From contig NC_059296.1 of NCBI RefSeq assembly GCF_017591435.1, positions 3,731,001-3,795,000 on the forward strand: a DNA stretch of 64,000 nucleotides. Direction: 5' to 3'. The first letter of the stretch is position 1. Each line of letters starts with the position of its first letter. The translations under genes were made by a program, and so were the position numbers. Source of the stretch: Portunus trituberculatus. Its lineage: Eukaryota > Arthropoda > Malacostraca > Decapoda > Portunidae. The notes beneath the pieces are model-generated. The model was given only the letters and a program-made list of their open reading frames with translations. It had not been told where the DNA came from and ran no database searches. Positions 13,968 through 25,376 of this stretch are shown one piece after another.

Positions 13968-14133
13968 CGAGTAATAGTAGTACATACTAGTAGTAGCAGG
14001 AGCAGCAGCAACAACAATAATAATAGTAATAGTAATAGTAGTAGTAGTAGCAGTAATAGTAGTAGTAGTAGTAATAGTAGTAGTAACAGGAGCAGCAGCA
14101 GTGGCAGTGGCAGTAGTATCAGTAATAGCAACC
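13704..14133. repeat. (GA)n followed by a 320-bp AGT/AGC/AAC trinucleotide block
   Basis: GA runs from 13704 to 13787. From 13811 to about 14133 the sequence is a mosaic of AGT, AGC, AAC and AAT triplets. All the long open frames here are homopolymer-like translations of these triplets (Ser, Val, Asn, Thr, Leu) and not genes. Confidence 0.95.
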
Positions 14134-14402
14134 CACAATTATAAAGCTCCTGAAGCCCTGAAGACGAGACTCCCTCTACGCGGGTCGTCTCCAAGGACAG
14201 GCTGTTGGTAGTCGTTGTCGTTGTCGTTTTCGTCGTCGTTACGGTCGTCACGCGGCATGGCTGTGACAACGACCTCCACTTCCTTTCTTTTACGGGACAA
14301 TTCACAGCTCCTCTTTCTATTGAATCAAACGTTTTTAGAGTAATTTACCATTCGCAGTCATTTTAATATCCAGGAAACAATTATCTACCCTGGACCCTCC
14401 CT

Positions 14403-14457
14403 TGCTGGCCCTCCCTCTTTCATTCTCTCCCCTCTCCCATGCACTGCGCAGTTACCC

Positions 14458-14522
<65 letters not shown>

Positions 14523-14602
14523 TGTTTTTACTGTGTTTATTATCATTATGTTTACTACAATTTGCTCTCTCCCTTTTCTCTCCTCTCATAATGCACTACG
14601 CA

Positions 14603-14668
<66 letters not shown>
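14403..14668 (+). repeat. Tandem duplication (152-bp) ending in two (CT)n tracts
   Basis: TCTCCCATGCACTGCGCAGTT (ending at 14452) recurs as CTCATAATGCACTACGCAGTT 152 bp later. Each copy is followed by a long (CT)n run (14461-14520 and 14605-14668), so unique flank and microsatellite were duplicated together. Confidence 0.75.
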
Positions 14669-14669
<1 letters not shown>

Positions 14670-15108
14670 ACCACCACGTACGTATGTTTACAGCCCTACT
14701 ATATTCATACAACTCATCAGCAGTAACACAATCTAGGTCGAGTCTCGTGTTAAGTCGTGCATTTCTCTCGGGCGTGTTGAGGAAGCTACATCTTGTGTCT
14801 CGTAAAGGGCGGGGCCATGGTGATGAACGCCCCAGGAAGATGTAGATTAAGGGATCCGTCTTCCCTGCAGGTGGCGGAAGTCTTTAATAGGACGTAAATC
14901 ACTGTGCTGGATAATTAGATTGTGTTTCCAGTCCTACAGGGTGATCGGGTATGGTATGTATGAGGATCGGAGTGCTGGTGGTAGTGGTGGTGGTTTTGTC
15001 AGGAGGGGCCGGATTAGATGGATGTCATAGGGATGTGGGTGGAGAGGGCTAAAGGTTCGGGTTTTGTCTTGCAGTGGAATTAGAAAGGCTGGTGTCATAC
15101 AGGTGGTG

Positions 15109-15130
15109 TGGTGGTGGTGGTGGTGGTGGT
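15109..15130. repeat. (GGT)n
   Basis: A short GGT run lies within a wider G/T-rich region (about 14960-15310) with GTGGTGATG-type words. Confidence 0.85.
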
Positions 15131-15671
15131 GAATGGTGCAGCGGTTGTTATCTTGGTGAAGCTATAGATGGAAGAAGTGGTGATGGTAATGTGGTACCTA
15201 ATAGTGTTAGTGAAGAACTGGTGTGATAATGATGATGGAACGACTAATTCAACATGGAGAGTGAATACATAGTGGTGATGATGTGGTGTTGTAATGGTGG
15301 GAATGGTTAGAGGGGACCTGCGACAGATTTGCAGGTTGACTTGGTAGCTGAATGGTTGACAGGCAGGTTGACAGGCTGGCTATAGTTTGCTGGATGGTCA
15401 GGGATGGAAGGAGGGTCACGGGCAGCTCAATAATGTTGTTATCTGAGTCTGGAGTCTATCACCGTCAATTTGCATGATATTATGTCCCCCTGGCGCCCTC
15501 CTTACGACCCTGCACCGCCCGGACCAACAGGAGCGACGTTACCTCCTCCCTTTTTCTTCCCAAACTTCTTGAGAGCGAGGCGCGTCATGCTAGAGAAAGG
15601 GCTCATCCTCCGCCTTCTTACGTCCCTGCTTGCTTATTTACGGCGAAACTCCTTTTTTTCTTTGTGCAAGT

Positions 15672-15826
15672 GGGAAGAACAGCCAAGGGGAACAAAAGAT
15701 TAAAAAAAAAGGTCCACTTGAAATTCCAGTTCCATTAAAGATTGATAAGGGAAGAACAGCCAAAGAAAAAAAAAAGATTAAGAAAGGCCCACTTATTATT
15801 CCAGTTCCTTTAAAGATTGGTATAAA
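15672..15826 (+). repeat. Tandem duplication, 77-bp unit, of an interspersed repeat
   Basis: GGGAAGAACAGCCAA, AAAAGATTAA, TCCAGTTCC and TTAAAGATTG occur in both units at a 77 bp spacing. A related single copy lies at about 18765-18845 (GGGAAATAAAAC, CCCATTTGATTGCTAGTTCC, CTAAAAGTC), so the unit belongs to a dispersed family. Confidence 0.7.
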
Positions 15827-17086
15827 ATTAGTCAAAAGTCAGGGAGAGATGTCTTATTATCTATCAGGTCTGGTCGATCAAAAGATAAGCTACGAAAGTT
15901 TGCTGCAGTGTTTTAAGTCTCCTTGTCTCTTGTTCCTTGTATCAACACACTGGTAAGTTTTGTTTCTCGTTACCTGTGTCTGTCTCTCTTTCCTTTTCCT
16001 ACTATTTCATGTCAAAAAAGAGAAAAGTGATCAAAATACCCAAGATATTAAATTGTCCACTGTCTGTTATTGTTATTTTTTTGACAATGGGAGCAGCAGG
16101 TTGAGTGAGATTTTTATAATATTTTTTTTATTATTTTTTATCCTTGTCAAGTCTATCTGACATGAAAAACAAATGTAATCCTGTAATGCCATGGAAGGAA
16201 TAAATAAACACAGTGTCAGTGGGCAGCTTGTTAAATATACAAAAACTTGCACATCAAACAAAAAATTGTGTTAATTCTGTCCGTGAGGCGAACCTGACAA
16301 TATCACAATATCGCCTCACCAGAGACTCCAAGTCACGGAGGAATATGAAGTGAGAATAAGCACAACATTCCAAACAAATCTAGAAGTCTGAGAAGCAGAA
16401 ATGATACGGCTGCACATTACATTTTCCTTACCAACAGCGAATAATTACTGAGTGTTAATATTACCACGACATTTCTTAGCTTCTAACATACGTGCAGTAA
16501 TACCTGTTTAGATTAAGGATTAACAAAATAAGATAATATAATAACGAACATCTATTGCTCTTTACATCCTTTGAAGACTTATTACACTACATATCCCGCT
16601 AACTAGAACACTTGCCTTTATCTTTCCCCTGGTCATGATAAATAGCATCGCCATGAGGTAGTGCTGTGGTGTCGCGTGCTGTATTGTGTTGCAAGCCACG
16701 TCTGATGCACCGGCTGCCCTCAGTCACCACGCCGCCTCACACATGGTGCCGTCACTGCTTCTCTTGACTCTCTCTCTCTTCTCTCTCTCCTCATGGCTCC
16801 ATAAAATCCATAATACTAGAGGCGGAGACATCATTCCTGCCGCCATTAAAACGTAGCATCCAGACAATTCATACTTCAGAGAGAGAGAGAGAGATAGTTA
16901 GTTTTGATATTTTGATCTTTTGCTTCCGATGTGAATTGTATTTTATTGTTTTTCCTTGCTGTGTGTCGGTGTCATTGCTTCGCCTTTCTCTTCGTGATTT
17001 GCTTCGCTTTCCCGTTGTTTCTGTCGCTGCTCAATTGAAATTATTATACCTTGCGCGGGAATTCTCTTGTGTGCTTTTATTTCCCC

Positions 17087-17090
<4 letters not shown>

Positions 17091-17153
<63 letters not shown>

Positions 17154-17249
17154 ACCGGGATTTTTTTTTTCTTTGTCTCATTTCCTTGTTTCTCTTATAT
17201 TCGATGCATTCATTTGTTATACTCTGTTGCCTTGGCTTTGGTGGTGACC

Positions 17250-17310
<61 letters not shown>
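17091..17310. repeat. (TC)n at 17091-17150 and (GT)n at 17252-17310
   Basis: Two 60 bp simple repeats are separated by about 100 bp of T-rich unique sequence. Confidence 0.97.
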
Positions 17311-17312
<2 letters not shown>

Positions 17313-17470
17313 ATATGTAAATGCATGATGAGTCAACCTTTATAGAGTGGCATATAAAATTTCCTCTCTCTATTTTCATATATATATTTTTTTTCTAACA
17401 TTTTATTTCAAGGTTTGTGTTCACTTCCATTAAAAGATAAATAAATAGTGAGTTACCAGGAGTTGATGTG

Positions 17471-17527
<57 letters not shown>

Positions 17528-17550
17528 GCGTGGCGTTCTGAGTGCTAAAA

Positions 17551-17634
<84 letters not shown>

Positions 17635-17643
17635 CTCTCTCTC

Positions 17644-17739
<96 letters not shown>
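17471..17739. repeat. (CT)n, (CA)n, (CT)n compound
   Basis: CT at 17471-17523, a 30 bp spacer, CA at 17554-17630, then CT at 17631-17739 with one CA interruption. Confidence 0.97.
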
Positions 17740-17934
17740 GTGATGGCTTTTCAGATAGACTACGACTATAATTCACTTTGAAATAACACAGTTTGTTAGC
17801 CCTAGGTAAAAGTTAATGTAAATATTTAACTTCCGCGTAGGCCTCCACATCTGTTATAAAACTCATTAAACCCTTCCAACATTTCAGCCGCACAGCAAAC
17901 CCATGCATGTCCTCCCTTGCCGCTGCCTGGCTGG

Positions 17935-17971
17935 CCTGGGGTGGAGTGGAGTGGAGTAGGGGTGGAGTGGA
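17935..17971. repeat. (GGAGT)n
   Basis: Imperfect GGAGT pentamers. Confidence 0.8.
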
Positions 17972-18430
17972 CTCGTATGCTTAGCTAGACACATGTTGAC
18001 CCATTTAATGTACAGCTGACAATACTCCGGCACATCAAAGCATCGGTGTTTTTTTTTATTTTTTTATGGCATATGTGACACAACACCTATTGTTTTGACA
18101 GAAATATTGTCCCCGAGGTTTTAATGGCAGCGCGGCAGATGTTTACGGTTTAATACTCGCGATAAAAGTGAATTACAGCTTCGGAAACGTGACGCGACGC
18201 AATTTTATTCGGAATAATTATTAGACCGATAACACCGCCACGCTTCCCGAGGATTGGGTGTAACGTGTTTCCGTCCGCGCGAGGATCAATGCTGAAATAC
18301 ACCGCGCGGGGCGACACGGGTAACTGGAGCCCAGGTAAATGGAACACAGATAACGAGCGGCTCCAATTGTATCGGTATGAAAAGGTTGTCTGACTAGATC
18401 ACTCTGTATGGCATCAGTGGGGCGCGGTAA

Positions 18431-18695
18431 TGAAGTGGCCTGAAATAAACGGTTAGTTCATGAGTAGACTGGGTTAAGGAAAGTTTGTCTGATCAGGAAA
18501 TTATAGAAGCTGCTTATGATGATGGCTACAATGGACACAGGTTGGTATATTCTCATGAATTGAAGTGGCCTGAAATATAAACGGTCAGCTCATGAGTGGG
18601 AAGTGTCAGAGAAAGTTTATTGTCTGATCAGGAAATTCTAGAGGCTACTTATGATGATGGCTACAGTGGACACAGGATCGTATATTCTCGCACGT
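18431..18695 (+). repeat. Tandem duplication, 130-bp unit
   Basis: TGAAGTGGCCTGAAAT occurs at 18431 and 18561, and TCTGATCAGGAAATT, TTATGATGATGGCTACA and GTATATTCTC follow in order in both units. Non-coding. Confidence 0.85.
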
Positions 18696-19415
18696 TTCCG
18701 AGTGTAACTTTCTGGTAGGTGAGAATAACTAGGCATGTTTTGTACAGGGACACTTTTATGGAAGAGGGGAAGCTGACCTATAGGGAAATAAAACAAATAA
18801 ACAAAAATACCCATTTGATTGCTAGTTCCCTAAAAGTCTGGGACAAATGTCTTGAAAATGCCACGTGTAGACCTCATGGTTTGTTGTAGCTTCCTTTATT
18901 TTCGTATATTCTCATGTTCTTAGCCTCAAACACACTTGGGTGGAAATTATTGAGGTTTCCAGTGTGTTTTTATAGTTCTAATGATCATTTTACAAGAACT
19001 CTACATTTCAGTAAGTAAAAGCGCCCCATGAGAGCACAAAACACTAATCTCTGTAGCTTTTAAACAGTTTTTAGAAGAGAAAGTTATTGAAGAATACATT
19101 ACTGACATCAATAACGCGAGGATGAAATAGAGAGAAAAGCCTTATGTCGTGTATTTCAAACTGGTCTTTTGCAATCATATCCTCTTACGTTCTTGAATCA
19201 ATATAAGCACATGTGACATTCGCCGACACGCTGACACAAAGCTTCACATGTTGACGGAAGGTTTTAGCCAGTGACACAAACCCAAACCAGCGCGCACTAG
19301 ACTATAACAGATGTCACGAATTCGCTAACACAATGCCGCAAGCCGTGCAAAGTAAATAATTGGCGCATGGAGGTCGGGGTGGTGAGGCTTGTTCTGTACG
19401 TGACGCGGTGTTAAC

Positions 19416-19612
<197 letters not shown>

Positions 19613-19904
19613 GGTCGTCCTGCTCCTGTTCCTCCAAGCGTGATCGCAAAACTTCTTAGTAATAACTGAGATGTTTTGCGCATTTATTTTTCACTGAGAT
19701 TCGAAGACAAAGGTGTTTCCTCCTCCCCTCGACCACCTGGCGTCTGAGGAGGAGGTTGTCAGGGAGGAAGAATTAGTGAAGCAGGTGTAGGAAGCTAAGA
19801 CGTGAGAATTATGTGAAATGTAATGTTACCCTTAAGCCAACTGAGAGCACCTTTCTGAAATATGTCTCATTCTCACTGTCAAGCCTTTATAATTTCTCTG
19901 CAGG

Positions 19905-20070
19905 ACAAAGATTTTCAAAACCTTCCCCTCTCGTGTCTGTCAACTTGTCTTTCTGTTCCAGGCGGTGTCAAAACTCGTCCGTCCATTCCAGCAAAACTAT
20001 TCTGTCTCTTTCAAGCCTCAATAAAACTCGTCTTTTTATTGCAGGCCTCAACAAAACTCGTTCATCTATC
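19905..20070 (+). repeat. Degenerate short-period repeat
   Basis: Variants of CCTCAATAAAACTCGTC and CAGG-GTCAAAACTCGTC recur three to four times. The plus-strand open frame of about 200 codons that crosses it is unlikely to be a gene, as its composition follows these repeats. Confidence 0.45.
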
Positions 20071-20417
20071 ATTTTTTCCTCAGTAAAAATTTTTGTGCTT
20101 AATTTATCTCACTGCCCTGCCAAATGCATAGCATCTACATTTCCCAAGAGGAGTTTTGCCTTCTCCTCCACGTTTATACCCGAGTACTGCGTGTTTGGGA
20201 GACTCACACTAGTAAAACCCATCTCTACAATGTACTGCAGCATCCTCATAAGTGCGGTGCGGCAAGACACAGCCGAACACACTCCTGCTGGCCCGCCCTT
20301 CCGCTACTGCACACATTTCCATTCCCTCACTTTTACCTTTGGGCATTATCATAACGCACCACTACCATTATGCAAGCTGGTACTGTCCTGGCGGAGGGAA
20401 GAGGAACAATCTAAATA

Positions 20418-20522
20418 ATGACGGTGGGCGAGGTGCAGCAGGCGGGGCGGCAGAGCTCAGAGCCTCTCATCAAGATCCCCAAGAATTGCCTCCACCGCGC
20501 CTTTGTGTCCGCCGTAACCTAA
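20418..20522 (+). CDS. Possible short coding exon or small ORF, 34 codons, unrecognised
   Basis: The frame runs from an ATG with A at -3 to TAA (MTVGEVQQAGRQ at the start, PLIKIPKNCLHRAF near the end). Roughly four of every five third positions are G or C, unlike the surrounding repeat-rich DNA, and the frame is neither repetitive nor low-complexity. A GTAACC directly after GCC at 20513 could serve as a phase-0 donor, making this a 5' coding exon of a gene whose other exons are not visible. I do not recognise the protein. It could be chance in a GC-rich patch. Confidence 0.25.
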   Translation: MTVGEVQQAGRQSSEPLIKIPKNCLHRAFVSAVT

Positions 20523-21419
20523 TGTTGCAGCTCCGGGTAGTGGGCGCCTGTCTCTATCGTGCTGCCGGCTGCGGTGTGACGATGAAACTACCTCCTCCTC
20601 TAAAGCTACACCACCATGCTTTTGTTCCTGGCCCTCAAACTGACAGGAAGGGGATAAAGAGGGAACATAAAGGGAGAGGACATGATACCAGTGATCGTAA
20701 AATACTCATGCCGAGGGAGAGCACGGAGGAGCCAAAAACTGCGACTCTGACTAAGAAGTTAATGGGTGTGTGCAATGAGACTTTGATAGCCCGGCGCCTC
20801 CACCTTCTGCAAGCTTCAGGGGAGAGTGTCTTGGGTCCTGGACTGGTTGTGTATTTGTCTGGCTGAGAAGAAGCGGCCGTTGTAATGTAGATTGTGATGA
20901 TGGTGCCTTTCTTGTTCCTCCTTCCTGATCCACCCTCTCCGCATATTCCTCCCTTGGGTCCTAACTGCTGCTTCACATTCCCCCTTCCTTCCTTCCTTCC
21001 TTCCTCTCTCTTCGTGTTCCTTTCTCCTCCCATCGTCCCATTCCTGCTCGTGCCGTCCCAACTCACTTCCTGCAGTGACCTCCTCCCCATTCCTATGTCG
21101 TCCTCTTCTCTTTGATGATGGTCCCCCTTTTTTCTATCCCTCACTTTTTCTCTCTCCCTTTTTTTTCTGCTTTTACTAATGTGATTTGCTGAAATTTAGG
21201 TGAACAGTATTGGGAATATCAACGTAGTCGTGCACATTAACGTAATCTTATAATCCAGGAAGGTTCAACGTTATCTATGTTTATGCGTTGCGTTGCCTCT
21301 GTTTGCGTTTATTCCAGTTGCCTCTCCTAGTGGTGATTCTGAAAGAGTTTACTTGTGAGTGTTGCTGTGCTGTGCTGTGTTGTGGGATGCTGTGCTGTGC
21401 TGATGATCTCTAGTTATTA
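20523..21419. other. Intergenic, no gene recognised
   Basis: A moderately GC-rich stretch to about 20870, then C/T-rich sequence with TTCC words. The open frame at 20252-20866 has no recognisable domain. Confidence 0.5.
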
Positions 21420-21464
21420 TTGTTGTTGATGTTGTTGTTGTTGTTGCTCTTGTTGTTGTTGTGT

Positions 21465-21502
<38 letters not shown>
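21420..21502. repeat. (TTG)n
   Basis: A TTG trinucleotide tract preceded by TGCTGTGC words. Confidence 0.93.
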
Positions 21503-21639
21503 ATTTGTCTGCGTGCACATTTCCTGCTTTACTTCACTTTGCGTTGCTGGTGTGTTTAGTATATTGAATTCGGAGTGGAAATGTGAAATGTGTACGTGCT
21601 ATTTCCTTCACAAATGCTGCAATATTGTACACGTATATG

Positions 21640-22011
<372 letters not shown>

Positions 22012-22679
22012 CACAGACAGTCAACATGATAGAACCCTTCATATTCCATCACCTATACTTAATAAGAACTTTTTTAAATCACTCAAACTACATGAAAGGA
22101 AACGAGCGACACACACACACCCAAAAAAACAAGAATAAAAAAAAAAAAAACACCACGCACTCGAAAGGGGAGAAAAAAAGAGAAAGAGAAAAAAAAAACT
22201 CACGATGGAAAATTTAAAGAACGTAGAAAAAAAAAAAACTTACTATAAGAATAAGAGTGGGAATAAAAGGAGAAATTTTCAAAGCACTCCACGAATTACG
22301 AGTAAATGAACACATAGGGGGAGAACTAATGACAGACGCCAGTGACATCATACAAAGGAGGGAGGAACCTGCGTTTGACAGTGAGAGGCAAAGGCCCACC
22401 TCCTCATCTTCCTTAATTATGAGGCAGCGGCGGCCCTGTGAAGCCAACCACCCTGAATATACCCCCTGTGCACTACCTCCTCACCCGACGAAGACAGAGA
22501 CAGGTAAAAAGAAAAGACAGGAGCAAGGATGGCGATGATGCAAGAGAAAGGATGAGAGAGGAGGAAGCGAAAGCCAACAGAGGACAAAAGGATGTAAAAA
22601 CTGACAATGGAGAGATAGAAAAAAGAAGATGCAGATGAAGAAGACACGTGCACAGAGGAAGGGATGCATAGATTAAAAC

Positions 22680-22681
<2 letters not shown>

Positions 22682-22734
<53 letters not shown>

Positions 22735-22836
22735 AAGATGGAGTCGCATAGTAATTAGAAAGGAAAGTTTAGTTTCTAAAAATGATGATGAAATGAAGAC
22801 GTAATGGAAGAGAAAAATAAAAGACCAGTACTTTCC

Positions 22837-22927
<91 letters not shown>

Positions 22928-22976
22928 CTACATAATGGTGAGGAGTGGAAGTTTTAGGCCATAAATTCATATACAT

Positions 22977-23030
<54 letters not shown>
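22682..23030. repeat. (GT)n, (GA)n and (CT)n cluster
   Basis: GT at 22682-22730, GA at 22839-22923 and CT at 22982-23030. The GA and CT runs are complementary across a 58 bp spacer. Confidence 0.97.
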
Positions 23031-23036
<6 letters not shown>

Positions 23037-23126
23037 TTTCCACCTCGCTCTCCCTCTCCAATTAGTAATTACTTCCCTCATCTTCACGACCTCGTATATT
23101 TCGGGGCGCCTCATGTCTTCTCTAAG

Positions 23127-23262
23127 GGGCGGGGCGGGGCGGGGCGGGGCGGTACGGGATGAGGTGAAGCAGGGAGGGGTGAAACGGGCCGGGGCAGGCG
23201 GGTCTGGGCTGTGGTGGAGCGGAATGGCTGGATAAAGTGAAAATATATAAATAATTGTTAAA

Positions 23263-23336
<74 letters not shown>
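23127..23336. repeat. (GGGGC)n at 23127-23153 and (CT)n at 23268-23336
   Basis: Five GGGGC pentamers contain overlapping Sp1/KLF-type GC boxes. A CT run follows 115 bp later. Confidence 0.93.
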
Positions 23337-23339
<3 letters not shown>

Positions 23340-23544
23340 CCTCACCTACGTATCCGTTCAGATCCGGTTATTTAAGTCTGCAAAAAACGCTAAGTCAATT
23401 TAATACGCTTTCATATTATTTTCTTTCTCTTAATTATGAAAGTTGAATGCGATATGATATTATATTAATTAGTTTTTTTCTTCCCTGTCTTTATTTTCCT
23501 TCCCTTCGTTGCCTCGCTCACTACAACACGGCAACGTTTTCTTC

Positions 23545-23822
23545 CTTCTTTCATTCCTTCTTTCCTTCCTTCCTTCTTTCCTTCGTTCCTTTCTTCGTTT
23601 TGGTGTTTTATTCTTCCTTCCTTCCTTCCTTCCTTCCTTCCTTCCTTGTTTTCTTCTTTCCTTTCCTCCTTCCTTCTTTTCTTCCTTCCTTCCTTCCTTC
23701 CTTCCTTTCTTCCTTTCATATATCCTGCTTTCTATCCTTTTTTTTCGTTTTTTTTTCTTCCTCCCTCTCTTCTCTCCTTCCTCCCTTCCTTTCTTCCTCC
23801 CTTCTTTCCCTCAGTTCTTTCT
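23545..23822. repeat. (TTCC)n region
   Basis: Degenerate TTCC tetramers with interruptions; all open frames across it are low-complexity. Confidence 0.9.
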
Positions 23823-24398
23823 CCAGGTAGTAATGGGGAAAGACACGCGATCATTCCCTCTTATAGCAAACGTAAGTTTTAGGGAGACAAGGAGAACATA
23901 ATAGAGATCATTTCGCTCATTTATTTCGTGTTTTTTTGTTCCCTAAGCCGGGTGAACTATTTCATTAAGGAGGTAGCTTCATTAACTCAACAAAGACCAG
24001 CTTCTCTGCTATGTGAAAGCCTCAAAGACTTCTCCTGAAAAGTTGTCGGTATTTCCAAGACGCTGGAGCCTTTTTGATGGCCTTCGTCACTGCCCTGGTA
24101 GACTAAATGAGTCACAGCCTGTCCTCATCTTGTGCTTCCTTCTATGTATAACGTCCATTCAGCAGCCTTTCGTTAAGCCTTTCGTGTTTTACTGCAGTGG
24201 TCATCCCTTGTCAGTTTTCACAATACAATGGAAAAAATGTAGATGAAATATATTGTTCGCATGGACACACACGGGAAAAAAATAGAGTCGGAGGCAAGTT
24301 TTTGTCCTCTTTAAGATTCTTTAATCCTTTTAGTGCTGTGATCGTCCTTTGTTAAGTTTCAGAGCACGGTTAAAAATTTGTTTTACGTGGACTCACGG

Positions 24399-24401
<3 letters not shown>

Positions 24402-24454
<53 letters not shown>

Positions 24455-24624
24455 GTTCACTTTCTCCCTGTTATAGTAAAGGAAAAAAATACTTAAGAAA
24501 CTGTTGTATATGCAAAGATGAGTGTCTGAGAACTTTTAGTCATTATGGAAAGGATTGATGTCTATTAAGTACGTACATAGATGTCCAGGAAAGAATCTAT
24601 GAGGCTGTCATGTGTTTGTGCCTT

Positions 24625-24703
<79 letters not shown>
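24402..24703. repeat. (GA)n at 24402-24451 and (CA)n at 24626-24703
   Basis: Two uninterrupted dinucleotide runs. Confidence 0.96.
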
Positions 24704-24704
<1 letters not shown>

Positions 24705-25310
24705 CAGCAAAGAACACAATTGCGAAAGTAATCTCTTTTTTTATTATTTATACTTTGAATGTAGGTAAAACTGGCAATATGTTTTAAGTAAGGCGACACT
24801 TGATACCCATTTTCCGCTTAGCTAACGAGGGTCACTGAAGTAAATGTGTTCTTATGTGTGTTTTAAGTATTCCCTCCTTCGTTGCTTCATGGCGTTTACA
24901 CCCTTTCTCTTCTTCCTCCCTTCCCGAATCTTTACTCTTCCTTCCTTGTACCGTTTTCACGATTCCACTTCTCGCCTTCCTCCTCCTGCTTCCTTTACTG
25001 CTTAACCACCTGCTTCAGTGTCCATCTTTCTCAGTATTAATCGGTCAACGCTCCTCGCCTTGGATTATGCTAAAGTTCCCTTCCCTTCCCTGCTTTCATA
25101 CTCCTTTCTGCCTCGCTCAGTCCATCCCGTCATCCGTGCACGTCTGAATCTCCCGTTGTTCTGCGCGCTATTCATCATTGGGATCTCCTCCAGGAAGAAA
25201 ATTCACCTCCACTGCTGTGATTCTAAGATATCTTGATTTTTATGAGGTCATCTTGCCGCCACTTGACTCACCGAGAACTTGACTCCCCGGAAAGATATTC
25301 AAGAGTGAGT

Positions 25311-25376
<66 letters not shown>

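Larger units (their letters stand above)
14669..17090. other. Intergenic, no gene recognised
   Basis: Unique sequence around the G/T-rich block and the 77-bp duplication. A short inverted pair (GTGAGGCGA near 16284 and TCGCCTCAC near 16311) could form a hairpin but resembles no known element. Confidence 0.5.
17740..19418. other. Intergenic, no gene recognised
   Basis: It contains the 130-bp duplication and a CpG-rich unique stretch at about 18140-18330 that is open on the minus strand. I do not recognise a protein there. Confidence 0.5.

Noticed and set aside
13790..14305. 171-codon Leu/Thr-rich frame on the minus strand
   Set aside because: It is generated by the AGT/AGC/AAC triplet block, with no domain or splice context.
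16280..16320. Inverted repeat as a terminator or CRISPR-like hairpin
   Set aside because: It is a single short inverted pair in a eukaryotic intergenic region with no repeated array and no transcript context.
19813..20418. 201-codon plus-strand frame
   Set aside because: It has no recognisable domain, crosses a degenerate short-period repeat and overlaps another long frame. It is more likely chance in C/T-rich DNA.
20894..21144. Frames on both strands rich in Pro/Ser or Arg/Glu/Gly
   Set aside because: They arise from C/T-rich sequence with TTCC words.
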